From positions 1 through 64,000 of the forward strand of contig MDJB01000023.1 in the NCBI GenBank assembly GCA_001752465.1: a stretch of DNA of 64,000 nucleotides, given 5' to 3'. The DNA is from Haemophilus quentini. Lineage in GTDB: Bacteria > Pseudomonadota > Gammaproteobacteria > Enterobacterales > Pasteurellaceae. The notes under the pieces are model-generated. The model saw only the letters and a program-made list of their open reading frames with translations. It made no database searches and had not been told where the DNA came from. The first letter of the stretch is position 1; each line of letters opens with the position of its first letter. Below are positions 8,547 to 19,100 of this stretch, in pieces. The position numbers and the translations under genes were made by a program.

Positions 8547-8716
8547 CAGAACAAACTGAGAAACCAAAATGTTGGTTTAAGCGTGCACTTGAAAAATATG
8601 ATAATTTCATTAAAGAGTGGGGGTTAGAGCAACCTAATTGTAGCTGCGTGCCTATGTCAGCAACAGAAGATGAAAATGGTAATTTGAAGAAAGAAGAATC
8701 TCCTTTAAAGAAATAA
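8543..8716 (+). CDS. Small protein of 57 aa, function unknown
   Basis: The ORF begins inside the last codons of tmcA (ATGA overlap) and has a GAGGAAC ribosome-binding site upstream. The product MTEQTEKPKCWFKRALE... is highly charged. It has three cysteines (one at residue 10 and a C-S-C pair at 33-35) and no signal peptide or membrane segment. The coupling to tmcA and sensible codon use make it likely to be real. I do not recognise a function; the cysteines would allow metal binding. Confidence 0.6.
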   Translation: MTEQTEKPKCWFKRALEKYDNFIKEWGLEQPNCSCVPMSATEDENGNLKKEESPLKK

Positions 8717-8747
8717 ACATTAACTGTTTTTTTAAACAGTAAATTTG

Positions 8748-8776
8748 TTGAAAAATAAGTCAAATTCCAGTACACT
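8748..8776 (+). promoter_or_regulatory. mfd promoter
   Basis: TTGAAA (8748-8753), a 17-bp spacer and TACACT (8771-8776) form a good sigma-70 promoter with a start near 8783. It decides the mfd start codon, because the upstream in-frame ATG at 8777 would precede the transcript. Confidence 0.7.
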
Positions 8777-8818
8777 ATGCGTCAATTTTTATACAAGATT
8801 GGCGCATTATTTATATTT

Positions 8819-11800
8819 ATGAAAACGGCTTTTTTCCAACCTGATATTCCTATCCAACCCAATGATCACAAAATTTTAGGCAATGTATTACCGGGTGCTG
8901 ATGCATTGGCGATCAGTGAAATTGCAGAGCAAAATCAAAATTTAACCGTAGTGGTGACTCCAGATACACGAAGTGCGGTGCGTTTATCACGTGTTTTATC
9001 GGAATTAAGCAGTCAAAATGTATGCCTTTTCCCTGATTGGGAAACGTTGCCTTATGATACGTTTTCTCCCCATCAAGAAATTATTTCCTCTCGTTTAAGT
9101 GCGCTTTTCCATTTACAAAATGCGAAAAAAGGCATTTTCTTATTGCCGATTTCGACATTAATGCAACGCCTTTGCCCGCCACAATATTTACAACACAATG
9201 TGCTTCTGATTAAAAAAGGCGATCGCTTGGTCATTGATAAAATGCGCTTACAATTAGAAGCTGCAGGCTATTGTGCGGTGGAGCAAGTATTAGAACATGG
9301 TGAATACGCTGTTCGTGGAGCTTTGTTGGATCTTTTCCCAATGGGAAGTGCGGTGCCTTTTCGTCTCGATTTTTTTGATGATGAAATTGATTCAATTCGC
9401 ACTTTTGATGTGGATACGCAACGTACTCTTGATGAAATTACATCGATTAACCTTTTACCAGCGCACGAATTTCCAACGGATGATAAAGGGATTGAATTTT
9501 TCCGTGCGCAATTTCGTGAAACCTTTGGTGAAATTCGTCGTGATCCAGAACATATTTATCAGCAAATCAGTAAAGGTACCTTGATTTCTGGCATTGAATA
9601 TTGGCAGCCTCTTTTCTTTTCTGAAATGGCGACTTTGTTTGATTATTTACCAGAACAAACGCTGTTTGTGGATATGGAAAATAACCAAATGCAAGGTGAG
9701 CGTTTTTATCAAGATGCCAAACAGCGTTATGAACAACGTAAAGTGGATCCGATGCGTCCGCTTTTACCGCCTGAAAAATTATGGCTTAATGTTGATGAAG
9801 TCAATCGCCGATTGAAATCTTATCCACGTATTACATTTAAAGCGGAAAAAGTGCGGTCATCGGTACGCCAGAAAAATTTACCTGTTGTCGCTTTACCAGA
9901 AGTGACCATTCAATCCCAGCAAAAAGAACCATTGGGACAACTCCGCCAATTTATTGAGCATTTTAAAGGAAATGTACTGTTTTCCGTGGAGACGGAAGGT
10001 CGCCGAGAGACTTTGCTTGATTTGCTTTCACCGTTAAAACTCAAGCCAAAACAAATTCAATCCTTGGAACAGGCTGAAAATGAAAAATTTAGCTTGTTAG
10101 TCAGCTCTCTTGAACAAGGTTTTATAATTGAACAATCGCTTCCTGTTGCGATTATTGGTGAAGCTAATTTACTTGGCGAGCGCGTTCAACAACGTTCTAG
10201 AGATAAACGTAAAACAATTAATCCTGACACGCTAGTGCGCAATCTTGCTGAGTTGAAAATAGGGCAGCCCGTTGTGCATCTTGATCACGGTGTGGGGCGT
10301 TATGGCGGTTTGGTCACGTTAGATACAGGCGGTATTAAAGCAGAATATTTGCTACTAAATTATGCAAATGAATCAAAACTTTATGTGCCTGTTACTTCAT
10401 TACATTTGATTAGCCGTTATGTCGGTGGTTCTGATGAAAGTGCGCCATTACATAAATTGGGTAACGGGGCTTGGGCGAAATCGCGCCAAAAAGCAGCGGA
10501 GAAAATTCGTGATGTGGCGGCTGAATTATTAGATGTTTATGCACAACGTGAAGCGAAGAAAGGCTTTGCTTTTAAATATGATCGTGAGGAATTTCAACAA
10601 TTTGCCGCAACTTTTCCTTTTGAAGAAACTTATGATCAGGAAATGGCAATTAATGCAGTGATTTCGGATATGTGTCAGCCAAAAGCAATGGATCGCCTTG
10701 TTTGCGGTGATGTAGGTTTTGGTAAAACTGAAGTGGCAATGCGCGCTGCCTTTTTGGCTGTGATGAATCATAAGCAAGTAGCAGTGTTGGTGCCAACTAC
10801 ACTTTTAGCCCAACAGCATTATGAGAATTTTAAAGATCGTTTTGCGAATTTGCCTGTGAACGTAGAAGTGTTATCGCGTTTCAAAACTGCAAAAGAACAA
10901 AAACAAATTCTGGAAAACCTTGCAGAAGGCAAAGTCGATATACTGATTGGTACCCATAAATTAATTCAATCAGATGTCAAATTTAGCGATCTTGGTTTGT
11001 TGATTATTGATGAAGAGCACCGTTTTGGTGTGGGGCAAAAAGAGAAAATCAAACAGCTCCGTGCGAATATCGATATTCTTACCCTAACGGCAACGCCAAT
11101 TCCGCGTACGCTTAATATGGCGATGAATGGTATTCGTGATCTTTCCATTATTTCTACGCCTCCTGCGCGTCGATTAAGTATTAAAACCTTCGTCCGCCAG
11201 AATGACGATCTTGTTGTACGAGAAGCGATTTTGCGTGAAATCTTACGTGGTGGGCAGGTTTATTATCTCCATAATGATGTCGCAAGTATTGAAAATACAG
11301 CAGAAAAACTGACCGCACTTGTGCCAGAGGCGCGAGTGATTGTGGGGCACGGACAAATGCGAGAACGTGAGTTAGAACGTGTGATGAGTGATTTTTATCA
11401 TCAGCGTTATAACGTCTTAGTTTGTTCAACCATTATCGAAACGGGTATTGATGTACCAACGGCTAATACCATCATTATTGAACGAGCGGATCATTTTGGA
11501 TTAGCTCAGTTGCATCAATTACGTGGACGAGTAGGGCGTTCACATCATCAGGCTTATGCTTATTTACTCACGCCACCGCCAAAAATGATGACAAAAGATG
11601 CCGAACGCCGTCTAGATGCCTTGGAAAATCTTGATAATCTTGGGGCTGGTTTTATCTTGGCAACCCACGATTTAGAGATTCGTGGCGCTGGCGAATTACT
11701 CGGAAACGAACAAAGCGGACAAATCGAAAGCATCGGTTTTTCGCTTTATATGGAATTATTGGATGCGGCGGTTAAAGCGTTAAAAGAAGGGCGAGAACCA

Positions 11801-12259
11801 TCATTAGAAGAATTGACGCAACAACAAGCGGATATTGAATTGCGCGTGCCTGCTTTATTGCCAGATGATTATTTAGGTGATGTGAATATGCGTTTATTCT
11901 TTTATAAACGTATTGCCGCCGCAGAGAGTAAATCAGAGTTGGACGAGTTAAAAGTTGAGTTAATAGATCGATTCGGATTATTGCCTGACGCGACAAAAAA
12001 TCTACTGCAAATTGCAGAATTGCGTTTGTTGGTTGAGCCGTTGAAAGTTGTGCGAATTGATGCAGGAACGCAAGGCGGTTTCATTGAGTTTTCACCAAAA
12101 GCACAAGTGAATCCAGATAAATTTATTCAATTAATCCAAAAAGAACCTATTGTGTATCGATTTGATGGCCCATTAAAATTTAAGTTCATGAAAGATTTAT
12201 CTGATAACAAAGTGCGGTTAGAATTTGTGGTAGATTTGTTGAAAGCAATTGCTTCATAA
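8819..12259 (+). CDS. mfd: Transcription-repair coupling factor
   Basis: Mfd displaces RNA polymerase stalled at lesions and recruits UvrA. The 1146-aa product has the family layout: a UvrB-homology region in the first 350 residues, an RNA-polymerase interaction domain near 470-540, then a RecG-like translocase. The translocase carries Walker A (GDVGFGKTE), DEEH and TATPIPRT. A C-terminal UvrA-masking domain ends the protein. I use ATG 8819 rather than the in-frame ATG at 8777, because the latter touches the promoter -10. Six exact uptake signals lie inside the gene (8971, 9346, 9849, 11312, 12210 and nearby). It belongs to the same repair pathway as uvrB at the left end. Confidence 0.97.
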   Translation: MKTAFFQPDIPIQPNDHKILGNVLPGADALAISEIAEQNQNLTVVVTPDTRSAVRLSRVLSELSSQNVCLFPDWETLPYDTFSPHQEIISSRLSALFHLQNAKKGIFLLPISTLMQRLCPPQYLQHNVLLIKKGDRLVIDKMRLQLEAAGYCAVEQVLEHGEYAVRGALLDLFPMGSAVPFRLDFFDDEIDSIRTFDVDTQRTLDEITSINLLPAHEFPTDDKGIEFFRAQFRETFGEIRRDPEHIYQQISKGTLISGIEYWQPLFFSEMATLFDYLPEQTLFVDMENNQMQGERFYQDAKQRYEQRKVDPMRPLLPPEKLWLNVDEVNRRLKSYPRITFKAEKVRSSVRQKNLPVVALPEVTIQSQQKEPLGQLRQFIEHFKGNVLFSVETEGRRETLLDLLSPLKLKPKQIQSLEQAENEKFSLLVSSLEQGFIIEQSLPVAIIGEANLLGERVQQRSRDKRKTINPDTLVRNLAELKIGQPVVHLDHGVGRYGGLVTLDTGGIKAEYLLLNYANESKLYVPVTSLHLISRYVGGSDESAPLHKLGNGAWAKSRQKAAEKIRDVAAELLDVYAQREAKKGFAFKYDREEFQQFAATFPFEETYDQEMAINAVISDMCQPKAMDRLVCGDVGFGKTEVAMRAAFLAVMNHKQVAVLVPTTLLAQQHYENFKDRFANLPVNVEVLSRFKTAKEQKQILENLAEGKVDILIGTHKLIQSDVKFSDLGLLIIDEEHRFGVGQKEKIKQLRANIDILTLTATPIPRTLNMAMNGIRDLSIISTPPARRLSIKTFVRQNDDLVVREAILREILRGGQVYYLHNDVASIENTAEKLTALVPEARVIVGHGQMRERELERVMSDFYHQRYNVLVCSTIIETGIDVPTANTIIIERADHFGLAQLHQLRGRVGRSHHQAYAYLLTPPPKMMTKDAERRLDALENLDNLGAGFILATHDLEIRGAGELLGNEQSGQIESIGFSLYMELLDAAVKALKEGREPSLEELTQQQADIELRVPALLPDDYLGDVNMRLFFYKRIAAAESKSELDELKVELIDRFGLLPDATKNLLQIAELRLLVEPLKVVRIDAGTQGGFIEFSPKAQVNPDKFIQLIQKEPIVYRFDGPLKFKFMKDLSDNKVRLEFVVDLLKAIAS

Positions 12260-12264
12260 AAAAG

Positions 12265-12292
12265 AAGTCCGATCATCATGATCGGACTTTTT
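12265..12292. terminator. Convergent terminator between mfd and degQ
   Basis: A 12-bp perfect stem (AAGTCCGATCAT / ATGATCGGACTT) around a single central base is followed by T on the + strand and preceded by A on the other. It serves both convergent genes. Confidence 0.85.
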
Positions 12293-12314
12293 GTTTATAT
12301 ATTAGGTGGAAGAA

Positions 12315-13706
12315 TTATTGTACTAATAAGTAAAAATTGTTGTCTCCACGTAAAATATTTAAGGCTACAGCCGATGGCTTATCATCAAGTGCTTTACTTA
12401 ATTCAGCCGTGTTTTCAACCAGTTGACGGTTTATACCAATAATAATATCGCCAGCTTTTAAACCTCGTTGCGAAGCAAGCGAGTTCGGTTGAACTTTGGT
12501 GATTTCAATCCCTTTGATGCCTTTTGCATCATAGTTTTTCAATGTCGCGCCATCTAACGCAGGTAATTCTGTTTTAGAGGAAAGTTGGTTTCCATCATCC
12601 GCTTGTAATTTCACTTTAACATCGTGAGATTTTCCATCGCGTAAGTAAGTTAAACTAATCTCTTTTCCTGCACCTGAGGTTGCAATTTTTGCACGCATTT
12701 CTGCGAAGCTTGAGATTTTTTGACCGTTCATCGCCGTGATAATATCCCCCGCTTTAATGCCAGCTTTTTCAGCGGCTGATTTCGGCAATACTTCACTTAC
12801 AAATGCGCCTTGTTGTGCGCTTACATTAAAGGCTTTGGCTAAATCAGCATTGAGTTCGCCACCTTTAATACCAAGCAATCCTCGGCGTACTTCACCAAAT
12901 TCTAAAATTTGTTGCACTAAATTGTTTGCTTGATTACTTGGAATCGCAAAGGCAATTCCTGCATTGCCACCGCTTGGCGAAATAATCGCGGTGTTGATAC
13001 CAATGAGTTCACCATTTAGGTTGACTAATGCACCACCTGAATTACCGCGGTTTACAGCAGCATCAGTTTGAATATAGTTTTCATAATCACCGCTATCAGA
13101 GCCAGTTGAGCGACCTAATGCAGAAACTATGCCTGATGTAACAGTTTGACCTAAACCAAATGGATTACCAATTGCAACAGTAAAATCGCCTACGCGTAAT
13201 TTATCGGAATCAGCAAATTTGATTTCTGTTAAATTACTTGGTTTTTCAAGTTGAACTAATGCAATATCTGATTGTTCATCTTTACCTACTAATTTTGCTT
13301 TAAATTCACGCCCATCTTGTAATTGCACGGTAATTTTATTAGCCCCGTCAATAACATGGTTATTCGTTAAAACATAGCCTTTATTTGCATTAATAATGAC
13401 ACCAGAACCTAAACCATGGAAGTTACGTTTTGATTCACCGCGACCACCAAATTGTTCAGCAAAACGATCACCGAAGAAAAATTTAAATTCCTCTGGAATA
13501 TCGTCTTGGAAAGGAGAACGTGAATCAACTTTTGCTTTTCCTTCAACAGAAAGTGTCACCACTGCAGGTTGAACTTTTTCTAACATCGGTGCCAAACTAT
13601 TTTGCTCTGAAATGAAGCTTGGTAAATCGGCTTGAGCCACAAATGGTGTACTCAAGACACTTAATCCGAGAGCAATACTGCTTAATACAAAACGTGTTTT
13701 TTTCAT
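12315..13706 (-). CDS. degQ: Periplasmic serine protease, HtrA/DegQ type
   Basis: A periplasmic protease-chaperone for misfolded envelope proteins. The 463-aa product starts with a signal peptide ending AQA (residues 24-26). The catalytic triad is clear: His117 in TNNHVIDGA, Asp147 in EQSDIAL, and Ser223 in NRGNSGGAL. Two PDZ domains follow. I start at ATG 13706, which has a GGAG ribosome-binding site; an upstream in-frame ATG at 13772 would add 22 residues before the signal peptide. In H. influenzae this gene is often called htrA. The linker loop after the signal region is short, which is closer to DegQ than DegP. A possible sigma-E promoter lies upstream. Confidence 0.94.
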   Translation of the reverse strand: MKKTRFVLSSIALGLSVLSTPFVAQADLPSFISEQNSLAPMLEKVQPAVVTLSVEGKAKVDSRSPFQDDIPEEFKFFFGDRFAEQFGGRGESKRNFHGLGSGVIINANKGYVLTNNHVIDGANKITVQLQDGREFKAKLVGKDEQSDIALVQLEKPSNLTEIKFADSDKLRVGDFTVAIGNPFGLGQTVTSGIVSALGRSTGSDSGDYENYIQTDAAVNRGNSGGALVNLNGELIGINTAIISPSGGNAGIAFAIPSNQANNLVQQILEFGEVRRGLLGIKGGELNADLAKAFNVSAQQGAFVSEVLPKSAAEKAGIKAGDIITAMNGQKISSFAEMRAKIATSGAGKEISLTYLRDGKSHDVKVKLQADDGNQLSSKTELPALDGATLKNYDAKGIKGIEITKVQPNSLASQRGLKAGDIIIGINRQLVENTAELSKALDDKPSAVALNILRGDNNFYLLVQ

Positions 13707-13743
13707 AAAATACTCCAAAATAGATTTCAGATAACGTGGTCTA

Positions 13744-13770
13744 TGAGACAAAGAAATAAAAAAAATGTTC
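13744..13770 (-). promoter_or_regulatory. Possible sigma-E promoter of degQ
   Basis: Read leftward, GAACAT (complement of 13765-13770), a 16-bp T-rich spacer and TCTCA (complement of 13744-13748) resemble the sigma-E elements GAACTT and TCTGA, with one mismatch each. It lies about 40 bases before the start codon. HtrA proteases are classic sigma-E targets, but this is a pattern match only. Confidence 0.4.
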
Positions 13771-13907
13771 AATCATGGATTTATTTCTCGTATTTATTGA
13801 AAGTTTCTAAAGGAAATCGGAGCAGTACAAAAACGCCTTACAAGTAGCAAATTCTGCAAATTTATGGTCTAATACGCAGAATTTTTTAGTCAATAAAAAG
13901 GTCGAAA

Positions 13908-14798
13908 ATGAGCTGGATTAACCGAATTTTTAGTAAAAGTCCGTCTTCTTCTACTCGAAAAGCAAATGTGCCAGAAGGCGTGTGGACAAAATGTACTTCT
14001 TGTGAACAAGTACTTTATAGTGAAGAACTCAAACGTAATCTTTATGTTTGCCCAAAATGCGGTCATCATATGCGCATTGACGCACGTGAGCGTTTATTAA
14101 AATTATTGGACGAAGGTTCAAGCCAAGAAATTGCGGCAGATTTAGAACCAAAAGATATTTTAAAATTTAAAGATTTAAAGAAATATAAAGATCGTATCAG
14201 TGCGGCGCAAAAAGAAACGGGTGAAAAAGATGCGTTAATTACCATGACTGGTACGCTTTATAATATGCCAATTGTTGTGGCTGCATCGAACTTTGCTTTT
14301 ATGGGCGGTTCAATGGGTTCTGTAGTTGGTGCAAAATTTGTTAAAGCGGCGGAAAAAGCAATCGAAATGAATTGTCCATTTGTGTGTTTCTCTGCAAGTG
14401 GCGGGGCGCGTATGCAAGAAGCCTTATTTTCTTTAATGCAAATGGCAAAAACTAGCGCGGTGCTTGCCCAAATGCGTGAAAAAGGCGTGCTATTTATTTC
14501 AGTATTAACGGATCCAACTTTAGGCGGCGTATCAGCCAGTTTTGCGATGTTAGGGGATTTAAATATTGCTGAACCAAAAGCCTTAATTGGTTTTGCAGGT
14601 CCACGTGTTATTGAACAAACCGTGCGTGAAAAATTGCCAGAAGGTTTCCAACGTAGTGAGTTTTTACTTGAGAAAGGGGCAATTGATATGATTGTGAAAC
14701 GTTCAGAAATGCGTAAAACTTTGGCAAGTGTACTGAGTAAATTAACGAATCAACCTTCTCCTTTTGTAGAGTCTGAACTCATTTCAGAAGATGAATAA
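13908..14798 (+). CDS. accD: Acetyl-CoA carboxylase carboxyltransferase beta subunit
   Basis: AccD pairs with AccA to transfer the carboxyl group from biotin to acetyl-CoA, giving malonyl-CoA for fatty acid synthesis. The 296-aa product has the N-terminal zinc ribbon (Cys29, Cys32, Cys48 and Cys51) and the crotonase-like carboxyltransferase core with [10 protein letters not shown] and a [11 protein letters not shown] segment. Length is typical. folC starts inside the end of the gene (8-base overlap), the usual accD-folC operon arrangement. Confidence 0.97.
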   Translation: MSWINRIFSKSPSSSTRKANVPEGVWTKCTSCEQVLYSEELKRNLYVCPKCGHHMRIDARERLLKLLDEGSSQEIAADLEPKDILKFKDLKKYKDRISAAQKETGEKDALITMTGTLYNMPIVVAASNFAFMGGSMGSVVGAKFVKAAEKAIEMNCPFVCFSASGGARMQEALFSLMQMAKTSAVLAQMREKGVLFISVLTDPTLGGVSASFAMLGDLNIAEPKALIGFAGPRVIEQTVREKLPEGFQRSEFLLEKGAIDMIVKRSEMRKTLASVLSKLTNQPSPFVESELISEDE

Positions 14799-16104
14799 TA
14801 TGCAACTTAAAGCCACTTCGCCACTCGCTGAGTGGCTTTCTTATTTAGAAAAAAATCATTTTAAACCGATTGATCTTGGTTTAGATCGCATTAAATCCGT
14901 GGCAGAAAAATTGGATTTACTTCATCCTGCCCCTTATGTGATAACAGTGGGGGGGACGAATGGTAAAGGCACGACTTGCCGTTTGTTAGAAACGATTCTG
15001 CTTAATCACGGATTACGTGTGGGCGTGTATTCTTCGCCTCATTTACTACGTTATAACGAGCGAGTACGCATTCAAAATCAAGATTTACCCGATGAAGCAC
15101 ACACCACCTCTTTTACTTTTATTAATGAAAACAAAACAGAATCGCTGACTTATTTTGAATTTAGCACCCTTTCTGCCTTGCATTTATTTAAGCAAGCAAA
15201 ATTAGATGTGGTTATTTTAGAAGTGGGGTTGGGTGGACGTTTAGATGCGACCAATATTGTGGATAGCCATCTTGCTGTGATTACTAGCATCGATATTGAT
15301 CACACCGATTTTCTTGGGGATACCAGAGAGGACATTGCTTTTGAAAAAGCAGGAATTTTCCGCGAAAATTGCCCTGTCGTGATTGGCGAACCTAATGTGC
15401 CACAAACAATGCTCGAGCAAGCTGAAAAATTACATTGCCAAGTTTCTCGACGCGATGTGGATTGGTCATTTGAGCAAAATGCTAAAAATTGGCAATGGCA
15501 AAATAAAAAAGTGCGGTTAGAAAATTTGCCGTTTTGTCAGATTCCATTGGCGAATGCCGCAACGGCTCTTGCTGCTGTTCAATGTTTACCTTTTGATATT
15601 TCAGAACAGACTTTGCGAAAATCTTTGCAAGAGGTTGAACTGGTTGGTCGTTTTCAAGCAATAAAAGCAGATAGACGTGAAAAATTAGCGGATTATCTTG
15701 GCATATCAGTTGAAATCTTGCCAACAATCATCGTTGATGTGGGGCATAATCCTCATGCTGCTAAATATTTATCTGAAAAATTGACCGCACTTAAATGCAA
15801 CATTGAGGGCAAAATGATTGCCGTATGTGGGATGCTCAAAGACAAAGATGCAAATGGGGTATTTGCGCATTTAACACCTATTATTGATGAATGGCATTGT
15901 GTGACCTTAGGCGGTTATCGCGGGCAGTCAGGCGATGAACTAGCAGAAAAACTGAAAAGCCATTTTCCATATATTCAATCTACATCAGATAATTCTGTTA
16001 TGAATGGGGTGCGTACAGCACTCAAAAGTGCGGTAAAAAATGATGTGGTTTTAGTCTTTGGATCTTTCCACACCGTAGCCGAATTTTGGTCTGTGGTGGA
16101 ATAA
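14791..16104 (+). CDS. folC: Dihydrofolate / folylpolyglutamate synthase
   Basis: FolC adds glutamate to dihydropteroate and then to folates, using ATP. The 437-aa product shows the Mur-ligase-like P-loop ([10 protein letters not shown], about residues 53-62), an [11 protein letters not shown] segment and the [10 protein letters not shown] motif. The start overlaps the end of accD, so the two are coupled. There are three exact uptake signals in the gene (15509, 15784 and 16026). A strong terminator follows. Confidence 0.96.
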   Translation: MNNMQLKATSPLAEWLSYLEKNHFKPIDLGLDRIKSVAEKLDLLHPAPYVITVGGTNGKGTTCRLLETILLNHGLRVGVYSSPHLLRYNERVRIQNQDLPDEAHTTSFTFINENKTESLTYFEFSTLSALHLFKQAKLDVVILEVGLGGRLDATNIVDSHLAVITSIDIDHTDFLGDTREDIAFEKAGIFRENCPVVIGEPNVPQTMLEQAEKLHCQVSRRDVDWSFEQNAKNWQWQNKKVRLENLPFCQIPLANAATALAAVQCLPFDISEQTLRKSLQEVELVGRFQAIKADRREKLADYLGISVEILPTIIVDVGHNPHAAKYLSEKLTALKCNIEGKMIAVCGMLKDKDANGVFAHLTPIIDEWHCVTLGGYRGQSGDELAEKLKSHFPYIQSTSDNSVMNGVRTALKSAVKNDVVLVFGSFHTVAEFWSVVE

Positions 16105-16121
16105 AATTTATCATTAAAACA

Positions 16122-16155
16122 AAGGGCTGATATTTAAAATCAGCCCTTATTTTTT
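16122..16155. terminator. Terminator between folC and the autotransporter gene
   Basis: A 10-bp stem AAGGGCTGAT / ATCAGCCCTT with a 7-base loop is followed by ATTTTTT on the + strand. It ends the accD-folC transcript and may serve the convergent autotransporter gene too. Confidence 0.85.
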
Positions 16156-16163
16156 CTAGAAGA

Positions 16164-19100
16164 TTATTTCCAAGAATATTTCACACTCACGGTGCCTTGG
16201 TAACCTTTGTGTCGGTTGCTATCGAAGGATTTTTCGTAGCGAGCGTCCGCATAAAGGTAAGTGTTTTCACTTAATGAGAATTGAGTGCCTAAGCCTAATT
16301 CCCACCAAGTGCGGTCAAATTTCTCGGTTAATTTATCACGACCAATTAATGCATTGCCCGTTGCTTTAAAATCGTGCCAAATATTACCGATGAAATAATA
16401 GGTGCGAGTGCGTTGCTTATCATTTGGTTTGTTATACGCCAAACGGAAACCAACACGACCGCGCAGGCCATAACCTTTTTGCGAAACTGCACGAGTGCCG
16501 TCGTTAAAGTCATTTAAGCGCAAGTATTGTGCAATAAGTTGTGCTTGTGGCTCTAAAATCCAACTATCCCCGTTGTTGGTTTTATCTTTACCTAATGCGT
16601 AAGGACGACCAGTTTCCACTGAAAGGGCAGCACCCCAGCCGTGATTTTTCGCACCTGTGCCATCAACCGATGAATAACGGTTATTTAACCAAGAGAGTTG
16701 CCCCACCCAGTCAATGTAAGTGCCATTTTCATTGTAACGTGTATCGGTTACACCAAGATTAAGTGCGGTGGTTTTTACGCGAGAAGTTAATTTATCTGCA
16801 ATCACGACACCATTTTTCGCACGGTATTCATCATAGAATTTGCTATGAGAACGTAATGCGCCGAGATATAAGCCAGTAAAACGACGAGTGAGTTTGCCCT
16901 CGTCATCTTGTTTGGTTTTGACATCAAAGTCGTGCCCAACTTGGAAACCGTACATATTGGTTTTTAAACCAAAACGTTCTTTGCCATCGAGTTTGAGGTG
17001 TTTGCCAATCACTCGCCCCCAAGATTGTTTTTCCACATCTTGCCAATAATTGCCTTGTTTATCCCAAGAAAGGCTTTGATTTTCGCCACGACGTTGATGA
17101 AGCGTATCCAACATTGTATAGCCTAATTCCAAGTTTTGACGGGGAACGAGTGTATAAGCCAGTGAGCTTGGCGTGATGATGGTTTTATCTTTATTTGGTG
17201 TGGTTAAAGTCCAGAAGTATTCTGTTACACCATTGTCATCTTTATGTGAAACTAATTGTAATTCTCCTGCCCCTGTGGTTTTTGCTGTACCAGTAAAGGT
17301 TGAACGTGTATTGTAAGCGTAAGGTTTGGTTGCATCCGTAGAATTTATTTCATTGCCTTCTGTTCCACTGTCAGCACCTAAAACTTTAATAACAGGGACA
17401 CTACGTTTGTAGCGATCGGCAAGTTCGCCGATTGAGCCATCAATAACATCTTCAGTTCCATCCGTCTTAATAGCTTTGACAGTCGTATTACCAGAGGCAT
17501 CACCTGTAATCGTTAATAAATCTGATTCTGAATTTGTGCCGAGATAATCACCTGGGGTATTCCATTTGGTGTTTACTTCTAACACACCATCTTTACCAAC
17601 ATAATTCCCTTCAATGGTGAGTTTGTCTGCATAGGATTGATTGGCTAGAGTGATGATACCGTGATCATTGGTGAATGTTCCATCTTTATCAGCGCCATTT
17701 GATGATACTTTGATAATGTATTCATCGGCTGGATTACTTCCAGCATCTAATATACCACACTTTGCTAAGTGTGACTGATTTTGATGTAGAACGTTGCTTG
17801 TCTGAACCTAAATCGTCTTTTTTCTTCAACGTCCAAACGGCGTTGTTATCCACATTCATTGTTAAACTTGAACCAATATCTTGATGAACAAGACCTGTTA
17901 ATTTTGCACCATCGCTAAAAGTGGCGGTAAGTTCTGAATGGGCTTCGGCGGTTTTATTGATTTCGTCAATTTCTTCTGATTTAGCGTATACCGCCCAGCC
18001 TTTTGGCGCAGCGGTGGCGGTGGATTTGTTGCCTGAAAGTTTAAATGTCACATTAGATACGTTAAAAGCTCCCCAATTAAAACGACTTTTTAATATCCCT
18101 TCTTTTCCTAATATTCTAGCGCCAGAAAGAAGTTGTCCATCTTTTTTAAAACAGGCATTGGCAAGAATAAGGCTATCGGTTTCCGATTTAGTAGAAAGTT
18201 TGGTATTAACTAAGCTAACCTGATTGTTTTTATTATCTTTACCTCTCGTAAGCATTTCGTGAAAATTAAAAAATAGATACTTTACTTCCCCAAGATTCTC
18301 ATAATCAATAGTATCGAAAACTAAAGCATTTGTACTGGCTCGAATTTCAGAAGCTTCATTCTTATTTTTTTCACCTGTAATAGTGAATTTTGAGTCTTCA
18401 TCAAATAAACGTACCGCACCTGAACCGCGATAAGTTTTTCCTTTCGCAAGAGTCGTTCCATTAATTGAAGTAGTATCTACGGTTAATTTTCCATTAGCTT
18501 CTACCGTCGCATTTTTACCAGCATCTCCGTTGCCAGGTTTCCCGATTTTAATACCTGCAGAGTTAATACCATTTGCTGTGACACTGATATTTGTATCCCC
18601 GTCTAAAATAGCCTTAGCATCATTACCTGACACGTAAAGCCCCTCCATATAATCTGCAACTTTATTTGCACTCACATCAGAAACTTTAATATCTACTTTT
18701 CCTGTAGAATGAAATTCTGGTGTTGAACCTGTTGAACGATATACTCTAATACCAAAATATTGATAGCCAGTTTCAAATTTTCCACCAGGAATAGGAACTC
18801 CAGTATATTCCCTCTTACAGTATCTGCTGTATTATTTACTGTAATATTTGCGTTTTCTACATTAACACGAGCATTACCAGTATTACTCCCCCCATTCCAG
18901 TTATACCCTACAGCCAGCCCATAAGCCGCGTCAGAATCAGCTGATTGGCTTGTATTTTTCTCACGATTGGATTTTGTGACATTGATATTAAGGTTTTTGA
19001 TCTCGGCAGTTGAATTACCACGAACAATCATTCCTTTAGGGCGATTGTTTGTTGCCTTGTCACTAGGGGTGACATTGATATTTAACGTTTCAGCTGTTAG

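Noticed and set aside
8722-8740. Terminator after the 57-aa ORF
   Set aside because: ACTGTTT / AAACAGT can pair, but the stem is A/T-rich and no T run follows, so termination is doubtful.
8777-8818. Upstream ATG for mfd adding 14 residues
   Set aside because: It touches the -10 of the best promoter, so it would lie before the transcript start; the 1146-aa product from 8819 fits the family.
13707-13772. Longer start for the degQ-type protease
   Set aside because: It would place 22 residues before a good signal peptide, and the ATG at 13706 has a strong ribosome-binding site.
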